Shown piece after piece: positions 47,936-55,893 of a DNA stretch of 64,000 nucleotides (position 1 is the stretch's first letter; each line of letters starts with the position of its first letter). The notes under the pieces are model-generated. The model was not told where the DNA came from. It did no database searches and saw nothing but the letters and a program-made list of their open reading frames with translations. This stretch comes from Streptomyces narbonensis. GTDB taxonomy: Bacteria > Actinomycetota > Actinomycetes > Streptomycetales > Streptomycetaceae. The position numbers and the translations under genes were made by a program. The DNA lies in assembly GCF_014649015.1 (NCBI RefSeq), contig NZ_BMSF01000017.1:1-64000 (forward strand), read 5' to 3'.

Positions 47936-48837
47936 GTCTCCTCGACCCTGGTGGCGAAGGCGGGTGGGACGATCTCCACCGGACAGTGGGCGTGGTGGAC
48001 CAGGACGTGGGCGACTCTCCCCAGGGAGGGGCCCACGCCCAGGGCACGGTGTTGTCTGCCCATCACCAGCAGATCGGTGTGGGCACTCGCCTCCACCAGG
48101 GTCCCGGGTGTGCTCGTGCCCGTCTCGACGTGATGGCTGACGATCAGCTGGGGATAGAACTCACGTGCGAGGTCGGCGAGCGACTTGATCTCGTGCACGC
48201 GCTGCTGCGCGATCCCGTCGAGGTCGTCCAGCATGGTCGCGACGCTGCCGACGTGGGTGAGCAGGTTCCAGACGCTGACCAGCCGCAACGCCGCCTTGCG
48301 GGCGTCGGCCTCGGCGGCCGCGACGAGCAGCCAGCCCAGATCCGAAGCACCGTGCACGGCTGCTGTCACCGAGGCCGACGCGGGACGGTCACCGTCTCCT
48401 CGGACCACGATCACGGGAACTTCGGCGCGGGCCGCCACGCCCAGACCGACGGATCCGAGCATGAGTGTGGAGAAGCCGCCGAGTCCCCGGTTGCCCACCA
48501 CGATCGTGGCCCGGTGGCCGGCGGCCGCCCGGAGACCGGCGACCGGCTCCTGGCGGCTCAGTTCCTTGGTGACGGCGAGGTCCGGAAAGAGGTCACGGAC
48601 CGCGCTCGCGGTCTCGGTCAGCAGGTCGCGACCCGCTTCGCGTACCGCCTGGATCGTCTCCGCGTTGGAGAAGATCGCCCGGCGGTCGGTGTCGGCGGCG
48701 TGGACGAGATGCAGAGGCCGACCCCGTCGGTCCGCCTCCTCGGCGGCCCAGAGCACGGCCGCGCGTCCGGAGGGGGACCCGTCGACTCCCACGACGACGT
48801 TGCCGAGCTCCGGTCGGGTGGGGGTCTCGCTGGTCAT
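47932..48837 (-). CDS. universal stress protein, tandem USP domains (first gene of operon)
   Basis: A 301-residue tandem USP. Domain 1 (VVVGVDGSPSGRAAVLWAAE) with intact ATP loop GNRGLGGFSTLMLGSVGLGV; domain 2 ends GRQHRALGVGPSLGRVAHVL, where the loop glycines are partly lost. It is closest to the USP at 26193. ATG 48837 is preceded by GGAGGAG. The divergent region before it holds the perfect GGGCCG-TT-CGGCCC palindrome, 92 bp upstream. It starts the long minus-strand series USP, USP, ppsA, Hrp1-like CBS, hsp20, flavodoxin, Rv1733c-like, P-type ATPase. Confidence 0.92.
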   Translation of the reverse strand: MTSETPTRPELGNVVVGVDGSPSGRAAVLWAAEEADRRGRPLHLVHAADTDRRAIFSNAETIQAVREAGRDLLTETASAVRDLFPDLAVTKELSRQEPVAGLRAAAGHRATIVVGNRGLGGFSTLMLGSVGLGVAARAEVPVIVVRGDGDRPASASVTAAVHGASDLGWLLVAAAEADARKAALRLVSVWNLLTHVGSVATMLDDLDGIAQQRVHEIKSLADLAREFYPQLIVSHHVETGTSTPGTLVEASAHTDLLVMGRQHRALGVGPSLGRVAHVLVHHAHCPVEIVPPAFATRVEET

Positions 48838-48928
48838 GGCTCCTCCTCCGGGGAACACCCGAGGCTCGGGAGCGCGTCCCGAGAAGCGACATCTCCCACA
48901 CTGGCATCGTGGTGGGCCTCCTCGGGAT

Positions 48929-48942
48929 GGGCCGTTCGGCCC
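48929..48942. promoter_or_regulatory. candidate OsdR/DevR box between divergent USP genes
   Basis: GGGCCGTTCGGCCC, 6-bp perfect arms around TT, centrally placed in the 231-bp divergent gap: 92 bp from the minus USP start, 127 bp from the plus USP start. It is the best representative of the shared box. Confidence 0.6.
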
Positions 48943-49068
48943 CGATCGTGACCTGCCCGGCCCTGCTGCCGGAAAGCGACGGGGCACCAACCTGAAAGGT
49001 GAGATGTCCTGTCCGATCCGGAGTCGGGGCGGGGCCGCGCGGAGAGGTTTCGACGAAGGAGGCACGCC

Positions 49069-49932
49069 ATGACAGCACAGGTCACCGTCGGTCTCGACGG
49101 CTCTGCTGAAAGCCTCGCCGCCGCCCGTTGGGCCGCGGCGCAAGCAGTGCTCCGCGAAGTGCCCCTCAGGCTGGTGCACGTGGAGGAATGGCCGAGCCTG
49201 CCGGAAGTACCCATGGCGTACGCCCGCACACGTGCCCACGACGAGCAGACCGCGCGGTTGATGCGGGAGGAGACGGACCGAGCGCGGAAGGACCATCCCG
49301 ACCTCGAGGTCATCACGGAGTACGCGCACGGCCGGGCAGCCGAGGAACTGACGGCCGCCGCGAACGAGGCGGATCTGACGGCCCTGGGTTCGCGCGGACT
49401 CGGCGGCGTCCGCGGCTTCCTCGTGGGCTCGGTCTCCCTTGCCGTCGTCGGCGCGGCCCGACAGCCGGTCGTCCTCGTACGCGCGACGGACGACCGGGAA
49501 GCTCCGGAGGGCGGCATCGTGGTGGGCGTCGACATCCACCACCCGTGCGAAGCCCTGCTCGCGTTCTCCTTCTCCGAAGCCGCCCGCAGGGGCATGCCTC
49601 TGCGATTCCTCCACAGCTGGACGCTTCCCGCCTCGTACGGCTACGCGGCCATCATGGACCCGGCGGTCGGGGAGGAACTCGGCAGCCACCTCCTCGAGGG
49701 TCTGGACGACCTGTTGGAGCCTTGGCGGAAGCGGTACGCGGGCGTGGAGGTGGAGGCCAAGCCTGTGGTGGGCTCGCCCGCCTTCCAACTGGTCGAGGCG
49801 TCGCAGACCGCGCAACTCCTCATCGTGGGACGCCGGAGCCTGAACGTCCCCCTCGGCCCGCACCTGGGTCATGTCGCCCACGCGGTCATTCACCACAGTC
49901 CCGCGCCGGTCGCCGTCGTCCCCTTGACCTGA
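49069..49932 (+). CDS. universal stress protein, tandem USP domains
   Basis: A 287-residue tandem USP of a different subtype. Domain 1 starts VTVGLDGSAESLAAARWAAA and has GSRGLGGVRGFLVGSVSLAV; domain 2 (IVVGVDIHHPCEALLAFSFS) ends with GRRSLNVPLGPHLGHVAHAV and IHHSPAPVAVVPL. A Trp-containing loop (LVHVEEWPSLPEVPMAYART) may be a distinctive ligand region. It is closest to the USP at 59239. GAAGGAGG lies 8 nt before ATG. It is a single gene, divergent from the USP-ppsA operon and converging on the PPOX/HTH gene. Confidence 0.92.
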   Translation: MTAQVTVGLDGSAESLAAARWAAAQAVLREVPLRLVHVEEWPSLPEVPMAYARTRAHDEQTARLMREETDRARKDHPDLEVITEYAHGRAAEELTAAANEADLTALGSRGLGGVRGFLVGSVSLAVVGAARQPVVLVRATDDREAPEGGIVVGVDIHHPCEALLAFSFSEAARRGMPLRFLHSWTLPASYGYAAIMDPAVGEELGSHLLEGLDDLLEPWRKRYAGVEVEAKPVVGSPAFQLVEASQTAQLLIVGRRSLNVPLGPHLGHVAHAVIHHSPAPVAVVPLT

Positions 49933-50021
49933 CCTGTAGGTGCCGGGCCGGTCAGCGCTCAGCCGCACAGTCGTACGGGTGTGGGGCATACACGTGTGAC
50001 CAACGTCCAGCAGTTGTATAC

Positions 50022-50729
50022 CTAGCCAGCAGGCCCGGACAGCGTGCCGGGCGCGCCCGGCACCTGAATGCGCCGTCCGGTCACTCGGCGCGGCGAGAGG
50101 GTCACCACGGTGTCCCGCCCGGCCCCTGCCCACGGCTCCGAGTGGACGGCGTCCTTGATCCTCCGTACCGCGGCCTCGTCCGACACCGTGCGTGTCGGAC
50201 CGACGAGGAGCACGCTCCAGCCCTGGCTGAAGGCTTCGTCCAGGTGGTCCTCCTCGAAGGCGACCTCCACGCCGGACGTCGAGGCGCGCGCGAGGGTCGA
50301 GTCCGCGGCGGTCATGAAGGCGATCTCCCCGTCGACGACCTGGTAGTTCACGGGGATCACCATCAGCCCGTCCCGTCCTTCGACGGCGACCCGGCCGACG
50401 CCGTGGCCGTCGAGCAGCTCCCAGCACTCGGTCTCGCCGATCTCCTCCATCCGTGCCCGGTACCCGGCGCGGGCCCCGCCGGGCGCGAGGTCCGACGTGT
50501 ACCCGGTGAGGTCCTGGACGGTGGTCTCCAGCGCGTTCGCGAGCCGGACCAGGAACTCGATCCCCGGGGTGGCCACCTCCTGCTCCACGTAGGCGATGAA
50601 GCCGGGCGTGGAGCCGGCCCGTTCGGCCACGTCCTCCCAGGACAGACCGAGTCGGGTGCGCCTGGACGCGACGCGGCGGCCGAGGTCGCTCGTGGCGTGC
50701 GAGGAATGCGGTTCACCAGGCGTGTTCAT
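50022..50729 (-). CDS. XRE-type HTH fused to pyridoxamine 5'-phosphate oxidase-like domain
   Basis: A 235-residue two-domain protein. Residues about 16-75 form an XRE helix-turn-helix (LGRRVASRRTRLGLSWEDVA, ERAGSTPGFIAYVEQEVATP); residues about 95-215 form a PPOX-like split-barrel flavin domain (GVGRVAVEGRDGLMVIPVNY, FMTAADSTLARASTSGVEVA, WSVLLVGPTRTVSD). The combination suggests a flavin- or F420-controlled DNA-binding protein, or a redox enzyme tethered to DNA; both are inference. Its ATG overlaps the stop of the upstream USP gene by one base (TGATG), so they are expressed together from the promoter at about 51.7 kb. Confidence 0.88.
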   Translation of the reverse strand: MNTPGEPHSSHATSDLGRRVASRRTRLGLSWEDVAERAGSTPGFIAYVEQEVATPGIEFLVRLANALETTVQDLTGYTSDLAPGGARAGYRARMEEIGETECWELLDGHGVGRVAVEGRDGLMVIPVNYQVVDGEIAFMTAADSTLARASTSGVEVAFEEDHLDEAFSQGWSVLLVGPTRTVSDEAAVRRIKDAVHSEPWAGAGRDTVVTLSPRRVTGRRIQVPGAPGTLSGPAG

Positions 50730-51637
50730 CACTGGTCTCCCTCCGTGGTCACGGGGCGCCGCTGGGGCACGACGGCGACCGGGCACGAGGCGTGGTGCAG
50801 AGCTCGGTGGGCGACCCTGCCGAGCTCCAGGCCGACGAGCCCGTCCCGGCGCCTGGCGCCGACGACCAGCAGGTCGGCGGCGGCGGAGCGCTCGGTCAGC
50901 ACCTTGTGGGCGGGGCCTTCGACGGTGCTCCTGCGCAGGCGCACCTGGGGATGTTCGGACGCCGCGGCCTCAAGGGCCTTCTCGAGCAGCTCGGAAGCCC
51001 CTTCCGTGAAGTAGGCCGCCCCGGCACGCCTCATGAGCAGGTGGTCGGCCGGTTCATGGGCGGGCCGTCGCCAGGCGCGGACGACGTCGAGCTCCGCGTC
51101 CCGGACGGCCGCCTCACGGAAGGCGAACCGCACGGCCGGCGAATCCAGGTCGTGCTCGCCCACCCCGAGCAGGACGCGCCCGTGGCGTACTTCCAGGGCC
51201 TGCCGGTCCCCCCGGACGACGACGACCGGGCAGGGGGCACGGGCGGCCACGATGAGGCTGACGGATCCGAGCAAAAGGTCGGCGAACTCGCCACGCCCGC
51301 GTGACCCGACGACGAGGATCGCGCCCTCTCGTCCCTCCCTGAGCAACGCCTGCGACGCGTCCTCGGCGACGATCTCCGTGGTGAGCGGGAGGTCGGGTGC
51401 ACGACGGCGGGCGCGTTCGGCCGCGATGGCGGCGATGTTCTCGGCGAGGATCTGACCCGAGGGTCGGTCCGTACTCCACGTCGGCACGACTCCCTCGTAC
51501 CGTTCCCACATGGAGGCGTGGACGATACGCAGAGGAACGGCGTGCCGTACCGCTTCGTCGACGGCCCAGTCCACAGCCGTGAGACTGGCGTCGGACCCGT
51601 CGACTCCGACCACTCCTACCACCAGGGGCGATTCCAT
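50729..51637 (-). CDS. universal stress protein, tandem USP domains
   Basis: A 302-residue tandem USP. Domain 1 (VVGVVGVDGSDASLTAVDWA) has an intact ATP loop, GSRGRGEFADLLLGSVSLIV; domain 2 (VLLGVGEHDLDSPAVRFAFR) ends GARRRDGLVGLELGRVAHRA. A Trp-containing segment (HASMWERYEGVVPTWSTDRP) is unlike the other USPs. I chose ATG 51637; an upstream in-frame ATG at 51679 lacks a ribosome site. A GGGCCGGTCGGTCC box lies 71 bp upstream, and the HTH-PPOX gene is coupled downstream. Confidence 0.92.
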   Translation of the reverse strand: MESPLVVGVVGVDGSDASLTAVDWAVDEAVRHAVPLRIVHASMWERYEGVVPTWSTDRPSGQILAENIAAIAAERARRRAPDLPLTTEIVAEDASQALLREGREGAILVVGSRGRGEFADLLLGSVSLIVAARAPCPVVVVRGDRQALEVRHGRVLLGVGEHDLDSPAVRFAFREAAVRDAELDVVRAWRRPAHEPADHLLMRRAGAAYFTEGASELLEKALEAAASEHPQVRLRRSTVEGPAHKVLTERSAAADLLVVGARRRDGLVGLELGRVAHRALHHASCPVAVVPQRRPVTTEGDQ

Positions 51638-51707
51638 CGTGCCCACCGCCTTCCGAGTCGTGTGGAGGTCTGCTGCCACGCTCGCACCGGGCGGAAGGGG
51701 CCGGATA

Positions 51708-51721
51708 GGGCCGGTCGGTCC
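51708..51721. promoter_or_regulatory. candidate OsdR/DevR box upstream of USP/HTH-PPOX operon
   Basis: GGGCCGGTCGGTCC (one more C follows). One base differs from the box at 33329. It lies 71 bp upstream of the minus-strand USP start. Confidence 0.55.
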
Positions 51722-51868
51722 CGGGCGTGGCCCGCCCGGACCAGGTGTGGTGACAACGGGGAGACACGATGGGAGGAGGGCCCTTCCGCTTCTCGCGGAT
51801 CCTGATCGCGCGGTGCTCGGAACACCGGAGGTCGTCGACGCCCGGCGTGGTGGCCGCGACGGCGGAGT

Positions 51869-52153
51869 TCAGGACTGCTCAGCGGCCTTCCCAGGTCCAG
51901 CCTCTCTCGTGTCGTGCGGCAGAAAGTGCTGGACCCGCGCGTCCGGGCCCGGGAACACCTCGGTGACCCGGCCCGTGTCCGACCATCGGACGTCGAAGGG
52001 CGGAGTGCCGTCCGGATGGTGCAGTCCGACGATCTCACCGTCACGCCCCTCGTCCCCGACCGTGGCGCCCCCCACGATCAGCCGGTCGCCGACGCGAGCC
52101 CACAATCCGGCGCGGGGCTTCTCCTGGCCTTGTCGTGCTCCGGTCGCGGTCAT
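51869..52153 (-). CDS. DUF1918 small protein
   Basis: A 94-residue protein whose core (WARVGDRLIVGGATVGDEGR, GEIVGLHHPDGTPPFDVRWS, VTEVFPGPDARVQHF) is a DUF1918 domain, an SH3-like small barrel. The mycobacterial relative Rv0569 is induced through DosR, and its paralogue Rv2302 is similar; biochemical role unknown. It starts at ATG 52153 and is divergent from the CBS-AcsA-PDH operon; an OsdR-like box at 52271-52284 lies 118 bp upstream. It ends in a 231-bp gap before the USP gene. Confidence 0.9.
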   Translation of the reverse strand: MTATGARQGQEKPRAGLWARVGDRLIVGGATVGDEGRDGEIVGLHHPDGTPPFDVRWSDTGRVTEVFPGPDARVQHFLPHDTREAGPGKAAEQS

Positions 52154-52270
52154 GGTTCTCGCCTCCCGGCACGAGCGCCCGGCCGCGGTCCTCCCGGGAC
52201 GGGCTCTCTCGCCTTCTCCACCGTGCGTCCCGGCCGGCCGGCCGCCATAGGGGCAAACAGTCCCGGATGG

Positions 52271-52284
52271 GGACCATTCGGCAC
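52271..52284. promoter_or_regulatory. candidate OsdR/DevR box upstream of the acetyl-CoA operon
   Basis: GGACCATTCGGCAC, two bases from the shared pattern, 68 bp upstream of the CBS gene that starts the eight-gene operon and 118 bp from the divergent DUF1918 start. The first 12 bases equal those of the box at 27249. Confidence 0.45.
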
Positions 52285-52352
52285 TGCCCGGGGTGGGATG
52301 CGCACAGCAGAGTGAGAACCGGGGCGGCCGCGTCCCGTGAAGGAGGACCGTC

Positions 52353-53030
52353 ATGCAGCACCGCACGGTTTTCGAAGTGATGACCCATGACGTGGTCACC
52401 GCCGCCCCGGAGACCCCGTTCAAGCAGATCGCGCGGCTCTTCGCCGACCACGGCGTCTCGGCGGTCCCGGTCGTCGACGCCGACCGACGCCTGCTCGGAG
52501 TGGTCTCGGAGGCCGACCTGCTGCGTTCCACCGCCGAGCTCCCCGACCTGGAGGGCCGTTGGGCGGGTGTCCGGCTGCTGTCCCAGGAGCGGGGTCTCCC
52601 CGATGCGGAGACGGCCTCCCAACTGATGACCTCGCCGGCCGTCACGGCACAGGCGAACTGGAATCTGGTCGAGACGGCCCGGACGATGCAGCGCAAGGCG
52701 GTGAAGAGACTGCCCGTGACCGACGAGACCGGTCGGCTCGTCGGGATCATCAGCCGTAGCGACCTGCTGCGGCCCTTCCTGCGCAGTGACACCGCGATCC
52801 GTGACGAGATCGAGCACGACGTCCTGGGCGACACGCTGCGCCTGGCCCCCGGCACGATCCGCGTGACCATCGACGACGGAGTCGTCAGCCTGACGGGCCG
52901 GGTCGAGGAGCGGGCCGACATCCGCGTGATCGTGCGACTCTGCCGCTCGGTCGACGGAGTCGTCGCCCTGCACGAATCGATCGAGTACGCCCACGACAAC
53001 CTCGCGCTCGCCGTGGAGCCCCCGCGATGA
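52353..53030 (+). CDS. CBS domain pair plus BON domain protein (first gene of acetyl-CoA operon)
   Basis: A 225-residue protein. CBS1 about 6-60 (VFEVMTHDVVTAAPETPFKQ, VVDADRRLLGVVSEADLLRS), a 25-residue linker (RWAGVRLLSQERGLPDAETA), CBS2 about 88-145 (LMTSPAVTAQANWNLVETAR, RLPVTDETGRLVGIISRSDL), BON about 155-215 (IRVTIDDGVVSLTGRVEERA). It is the leading gene of a tightly packed eight-gene operon whose next gene starts 4 bp before its stop. If it binds AMP/ATP as CBS pairs usually do, it may monitor the adenylates consumed by the following acetyl-CoA synthetase. Confidence 0.9.
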   Translation: MQHRTVFEVMTHDVVTAAPETPFKQIARLFADHGVSAVPVVDADRRLLGVVSEADLLRSTAELPDLEGRWAGVRLLSQERGLPDAETASQLMTSPAVTAQANWNLVETARTMQRKAVKRLPVTDETGRLVGIISRSDLLRPFLRSDTAIRDEIEHDVLGDTLRLAPGTIRVTIDDGVVSLTGRVEERADIRVIVRLCRSVDGVVALHESIEYAHDNLALAVEPPR

Positions 53031-54829
53031 ACGCCCTGTGGGTCTCACCGGTCATGCCCGACTACGACAGCGCCCTGGCCGTCTTCTCCTGGCGACGGGA
53101 ACGGTCACGGCTCGCCGGGCTGCCGGACGGCGGCATCAACATCGGGTACGAGGCGGTCGACCGGCACCTGCGCGAGGGCCACGGCGAGCAGGCCGCGTTG
53201 CGCTGCATCGCCCGCGACGGATCCGTCCGGACGGTCAGCTTCGCCGGGCTCGCAGCCGAGAGCTCCCGCTTCGCGCACGTGCTGGAGACGCTCGGCCTGG
53301 AACGCGGCGAGCGGGTGTTCACCCTGCTCGGCCGGCGGTTCGAGCTGTACAGCACCGTCCTCGGCACGCTGCGCGCCGGCCGAGTCGTGTGTCCCCTGTT
53401 CAGCGCCTTCGGTCCCGAACCCGTCGCACTCCGCATGGAGCTGGGCAACGCCCGGGCGCTCGTCACGACCCGCGAACTGTACGAACGCAAGGTGGCCCCG
53501 GTACGGTCCCGTCTTCCCCACCTGCGGCACGTCCTGCTTCTCGACCCCGGGGCCGCCCCGCCCCCGGACACCCTCTCCTTCCCCGCCCTCACGGCCGCCG
53601 CGCCGGACACGTACACGGTCGGCCCGACCGATCCGGCGGAGCCGGCACTGTTGCACTTCACCAGCGGCACCACAGGGGCCCCCAAGGGCGCGGTACACGT
53701 GCACGAGGCGGTCCTCGCCCATCACGTCACCGCCGCCTACGCCCTGGACCTGCACGAGGGCGACGTCTTCTGGTGCACCGCGGACCCCGGCTGGGTCACC
53801 GGCATGTCGTACGGCATCATCGCCCCGCTCACCCACGGGGTGACGACCGTCGTGGACGAAGGGGAATTCGCCCCGAAGCGCTGGTACCGCATCCTCGCCG
53901 ACCAACACGTCACCGTCTGGTACACCGCGCCCACCGCGCTCCGCATGCTCATGCGGGCCACACCGCGCGACGGCGAGCCGACACCCGCCGCGCGGCACGA
54001 CCTCTCGTCGCTCCGGTTCGTCGCGAGCGTCGGCGAGCCACTGAACCCCGAGGCCGTGCACTGGGGCCGGGAGGCGCTGGGGCTACCTGTCCACGACACC
54101 TGGTGGCAGACCGAGACCGGTGCCATCATGATCGCCAACTTCGCGGCCGATCCCGTGCGGCCCGGTTCGATGGGCCGACCGGTTCCCGGCGTCGAAGCCG
54201 CCGTACTGGCATGCGGCGAGGACGGCCGGGCCGCGATCACCGGCGGGCGGGTCCACGTCCTCCGGGAACCGGGTGCTCAGGGCGAGCTCGCCCTGCGGGC
54301 GGGCTGGCCGTCGATGTTCCGCGCCTACCTGCACGAACCGCACCGATACGAGGCGTGCTTCGCCGAGGGGTGGTACCTGACCGGCGACCTCGTCAGCCGC
54401 GACACCGACGGCTGGTACTGGTTCGTGGGCCGCGCCGACGACGTCATCAAGTCCGCGGGGCACCTCATCGGGCCTTTCGAGGTGGAGAGCGCGCTCATGG
54501 AGCATCCGGCCGTCGCCGAAGCCGGCGTCATCGGACGCCCTGACCCACTGGCCGGCTCGATCGTCAAGGCGTTCGTGCTGCCGCGCCCCGAGTGTCCGCC
54601 CGACACCGAACTGCGGCGCGACGTCATGGCGTTCGCCCGCCGGCGCCTCGGCCCGGCCGTCGCACCCCGGGAGATCGAGTTCGTCGAGGATCTGCCCCAC
54701 ACCCGCAGCGGCAAGGTGATGCGCCGCCTGCTGCGGGCCCGCGAACTGGGCCTGCCCGAAGGCGACGTGTCGACGCTGGAGACACCCGGACCGGCCGGGA
54801 CGGCCGAGCCCTCCGAGGAGGAGTCGTGA
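53027..54829 (+). CDS. acsA: acetate-CoA ligase (AMP-forming acetyl-CoA synthetase)
   Basis: A 600-residue ANL-family enzyme. A3 P-loop FTSGTTGAPKGAVHVHEA; DPGWVTGMSYGIIAPLTHGV, typical of acetyl-CoA synthetases, with Trp of the small acyl pocket in VHDTWWQTETGAIMIANFA; hinge motif YLTGDLVSRDTDGWYWFVGR; final lysine in PHTRSGKVMRRLLRARELG. It makes acetyl-CoA from acetate, ATP and CoA through acetyl-AMP. Length and motifs match AcsA rather than longer Acs. It overlaps CBS upstream and E1-alpha downstream, so acetate activation and 2-oxo acid oxidation are co-expressed. Confidence 0.92.
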   Translation: MNALWVSPVMPDYDSALAVFSWRRERSRLAGLPDGGINIGYEAVDRHLREGHGEQAALRCIARDGSVRTVSFAGLAAESSRFAHVLETLGLERGERVFTLLGRRFELYSTVLGTLRAGRVVCPLFSAFGPEPVALRMELGNARALVTTRELYERKVAPVRSRLPHLRHVLLLDPGAAPPPDTLSFPALTAAAPDTYTVGPTDPAEPALLHFTSGTTGAPKGAVHVHEAVLAHHVTAAYALDLHEGDVFWCTADPGWVTGMSYGIIAPLTHGVTTVVDEGEFAPKRWYRILADQHVTVWYTAPTALRMLMRATPRDGEPTPAARHDLSSLRFVASVGEPLNPEAVHWGREALGLPVHDTWWQTETGAIMIANFAADPVRPGSMGRPVPGVEAAVLACGEDGRAAITGGRVHVLREPGAQGELALRAGWPSMFRAYLHEPHRYEACFAEGWYLTGDLVSRDTDGWYWFVGRADDVIKSAGHLIGPFEVESALMEHPAVAEAGVIGRPDPLAGSIVKAFVLPRPECPPDTELRRDVMAFARRRLGPAVAPREIEFVEDLPHTRSGKVMRRLLRARELGLPEGDVSTLETPGPAGTAEPSEEES

Positions 54830-55893
54830 TGGCCACCGCACACGGCGGCACGTCCGCCGAAACGCCGAAGGCGAAGCGCCCGCGTCGCGCACACGGACCC
54901 GCGACGGCTTCCCGGACACCTGTGGCAGCCCACGACCTGGACCTGCTGCGGCGGATGCTGCTCATCCGGCGGTTCGAGGAACGGTGCGTCGAGCTGTACA
55001 GCGCAGCGGCGATCCGGGGCTTCGTCCACCTCTACATCGGCGAGGAGGCGGTGGCGGTCGGCGTACACCAGGCGCTCGACGAGCGGGACGCGGTCGTCTC
55101 CACGTACCGCGAGCACGGCCACGCGCTGGCCCGCGGGATACCACCCGAGGCCGTGATGGCGGAGATGTACGGGAAGACCACCGGGTGCAGCCACGGCCGC
55201 GGCGGGTCCATGCACCTCTTCGACGCCGATCGCCGCTTCTACGGCGGCAACGCGATCGTGGGCGGCGGACTGCCGCTCGCGGCGGGCCTGGCGCTCGCCG
55301 ACCGGCTGCGCAGCGATCGGAGGGTCACCTGCTGCTTCTTCGGTGACGGGGCCTTCGCCGAGGGCGAGTTCCACGAGACCGCCAACCTGGCGGCGCTCTG
55401 GGGACTGCCCGTGCTCTTCGTCTGCGAGAACAACCTGTACGCGATGGGAACGGCCCTCGCCCGCGAACACGCCCAGACGGACCTGGCGATGCGGGCGGCG
55501 TCGTACGGCATGGCCGCTTGGGCCGTCGACGGCATGGACGTGCACGCCGTGGAGAAGGCGGCGCGCGGCGCGGTCGAGTCCATGCGCGCCGGCAGCGGAC
55601 CACACTTCCTGGAGATGCGGACGTATCGGTTCCGCGCGCACTCCATGTACGACCCGGACCGGTACCGGGCGAAGGAGGAGGTCGAGGAGTGGAAGCGGCA
55701 CGACCCCGTCACCGGTCTCGCCGACGGCATGCGTACGGCCGGACTCCTCGACACCGCCACTCTGGACGACGTGGAGCACCAGGTCGCCGAGGAGATCGAC
55801 CACGCCGTCCGGGCGGCCGAACAGGCCCCCGAGGAGCCGCCCGAGGATCTGCTGCTGCATGTCACAGGCCGATACGAGGAGGCTCAGGCATGA
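54829..55893 (+). CDS. 2-oxo acid dehydrogenase E1 component, alpha subunit
   Basis: A 354-residue E1-alpha of the heterotetrameric type. Thiamine diphosphate motif: GDGAFAEGEFHETANLAALW ... ENNLYAMG (GDG to NN pattern). Other landmarks: MLLIRRFEERCVELYSAAAI, HLYIGEEAVAVGVHQAL, STYREHGHALARG, CSHGRGGSMHLFDADRRFYG and the phosphorylation-loop-like TYRFRAHSMYDPDRYR, all typical of pyruvate/acetoin dehydrogenases. It starts within the AcsA stop (TGATG). Pyruvate is the most likely substrate given AcsA next door, though acetoin is possible. Confidence 0.9.
   Translation: MATAHGGTSAETPKAKRPRRAHGPATASRTPVAAHDLDLLRRMLLIRRFEERCVELYSAAAIRGFVHLYIGEEAVAVGVHQALDERDAVVSTYREHGHALARGIPPEAVMAEMYGKTTGCSHGRGGSMHLFDADRRFYGGNAIVGGGLPLAAGLALADRLRSDRRVTCCFFGDGAFAEGEFHETANLAALWGLPVLFVCENNLYAMGTALAREHAQTDLAMRAASYGMAAWAVDGMDVHAVEKAARGAVESMRAGSGPHFLEMRTYRFRAHSMYDPDRYRAKEEVEEWKRHDPVTGLADGMRTAGLLDTATLDDVEHQVAEEIDHAVRAAEQAPEEPPEDLLLHVTGRYEEAQA

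Noticed and set aside
50044..50063. 20-bp perfect palindrome without loop (GTGCCGGGCG and its complement)
   Set aside because: Lies inside the coding end of the HTH-PPOX gene and is made of frequent GC-rich codons; no evidence that it is an operator or terminator.
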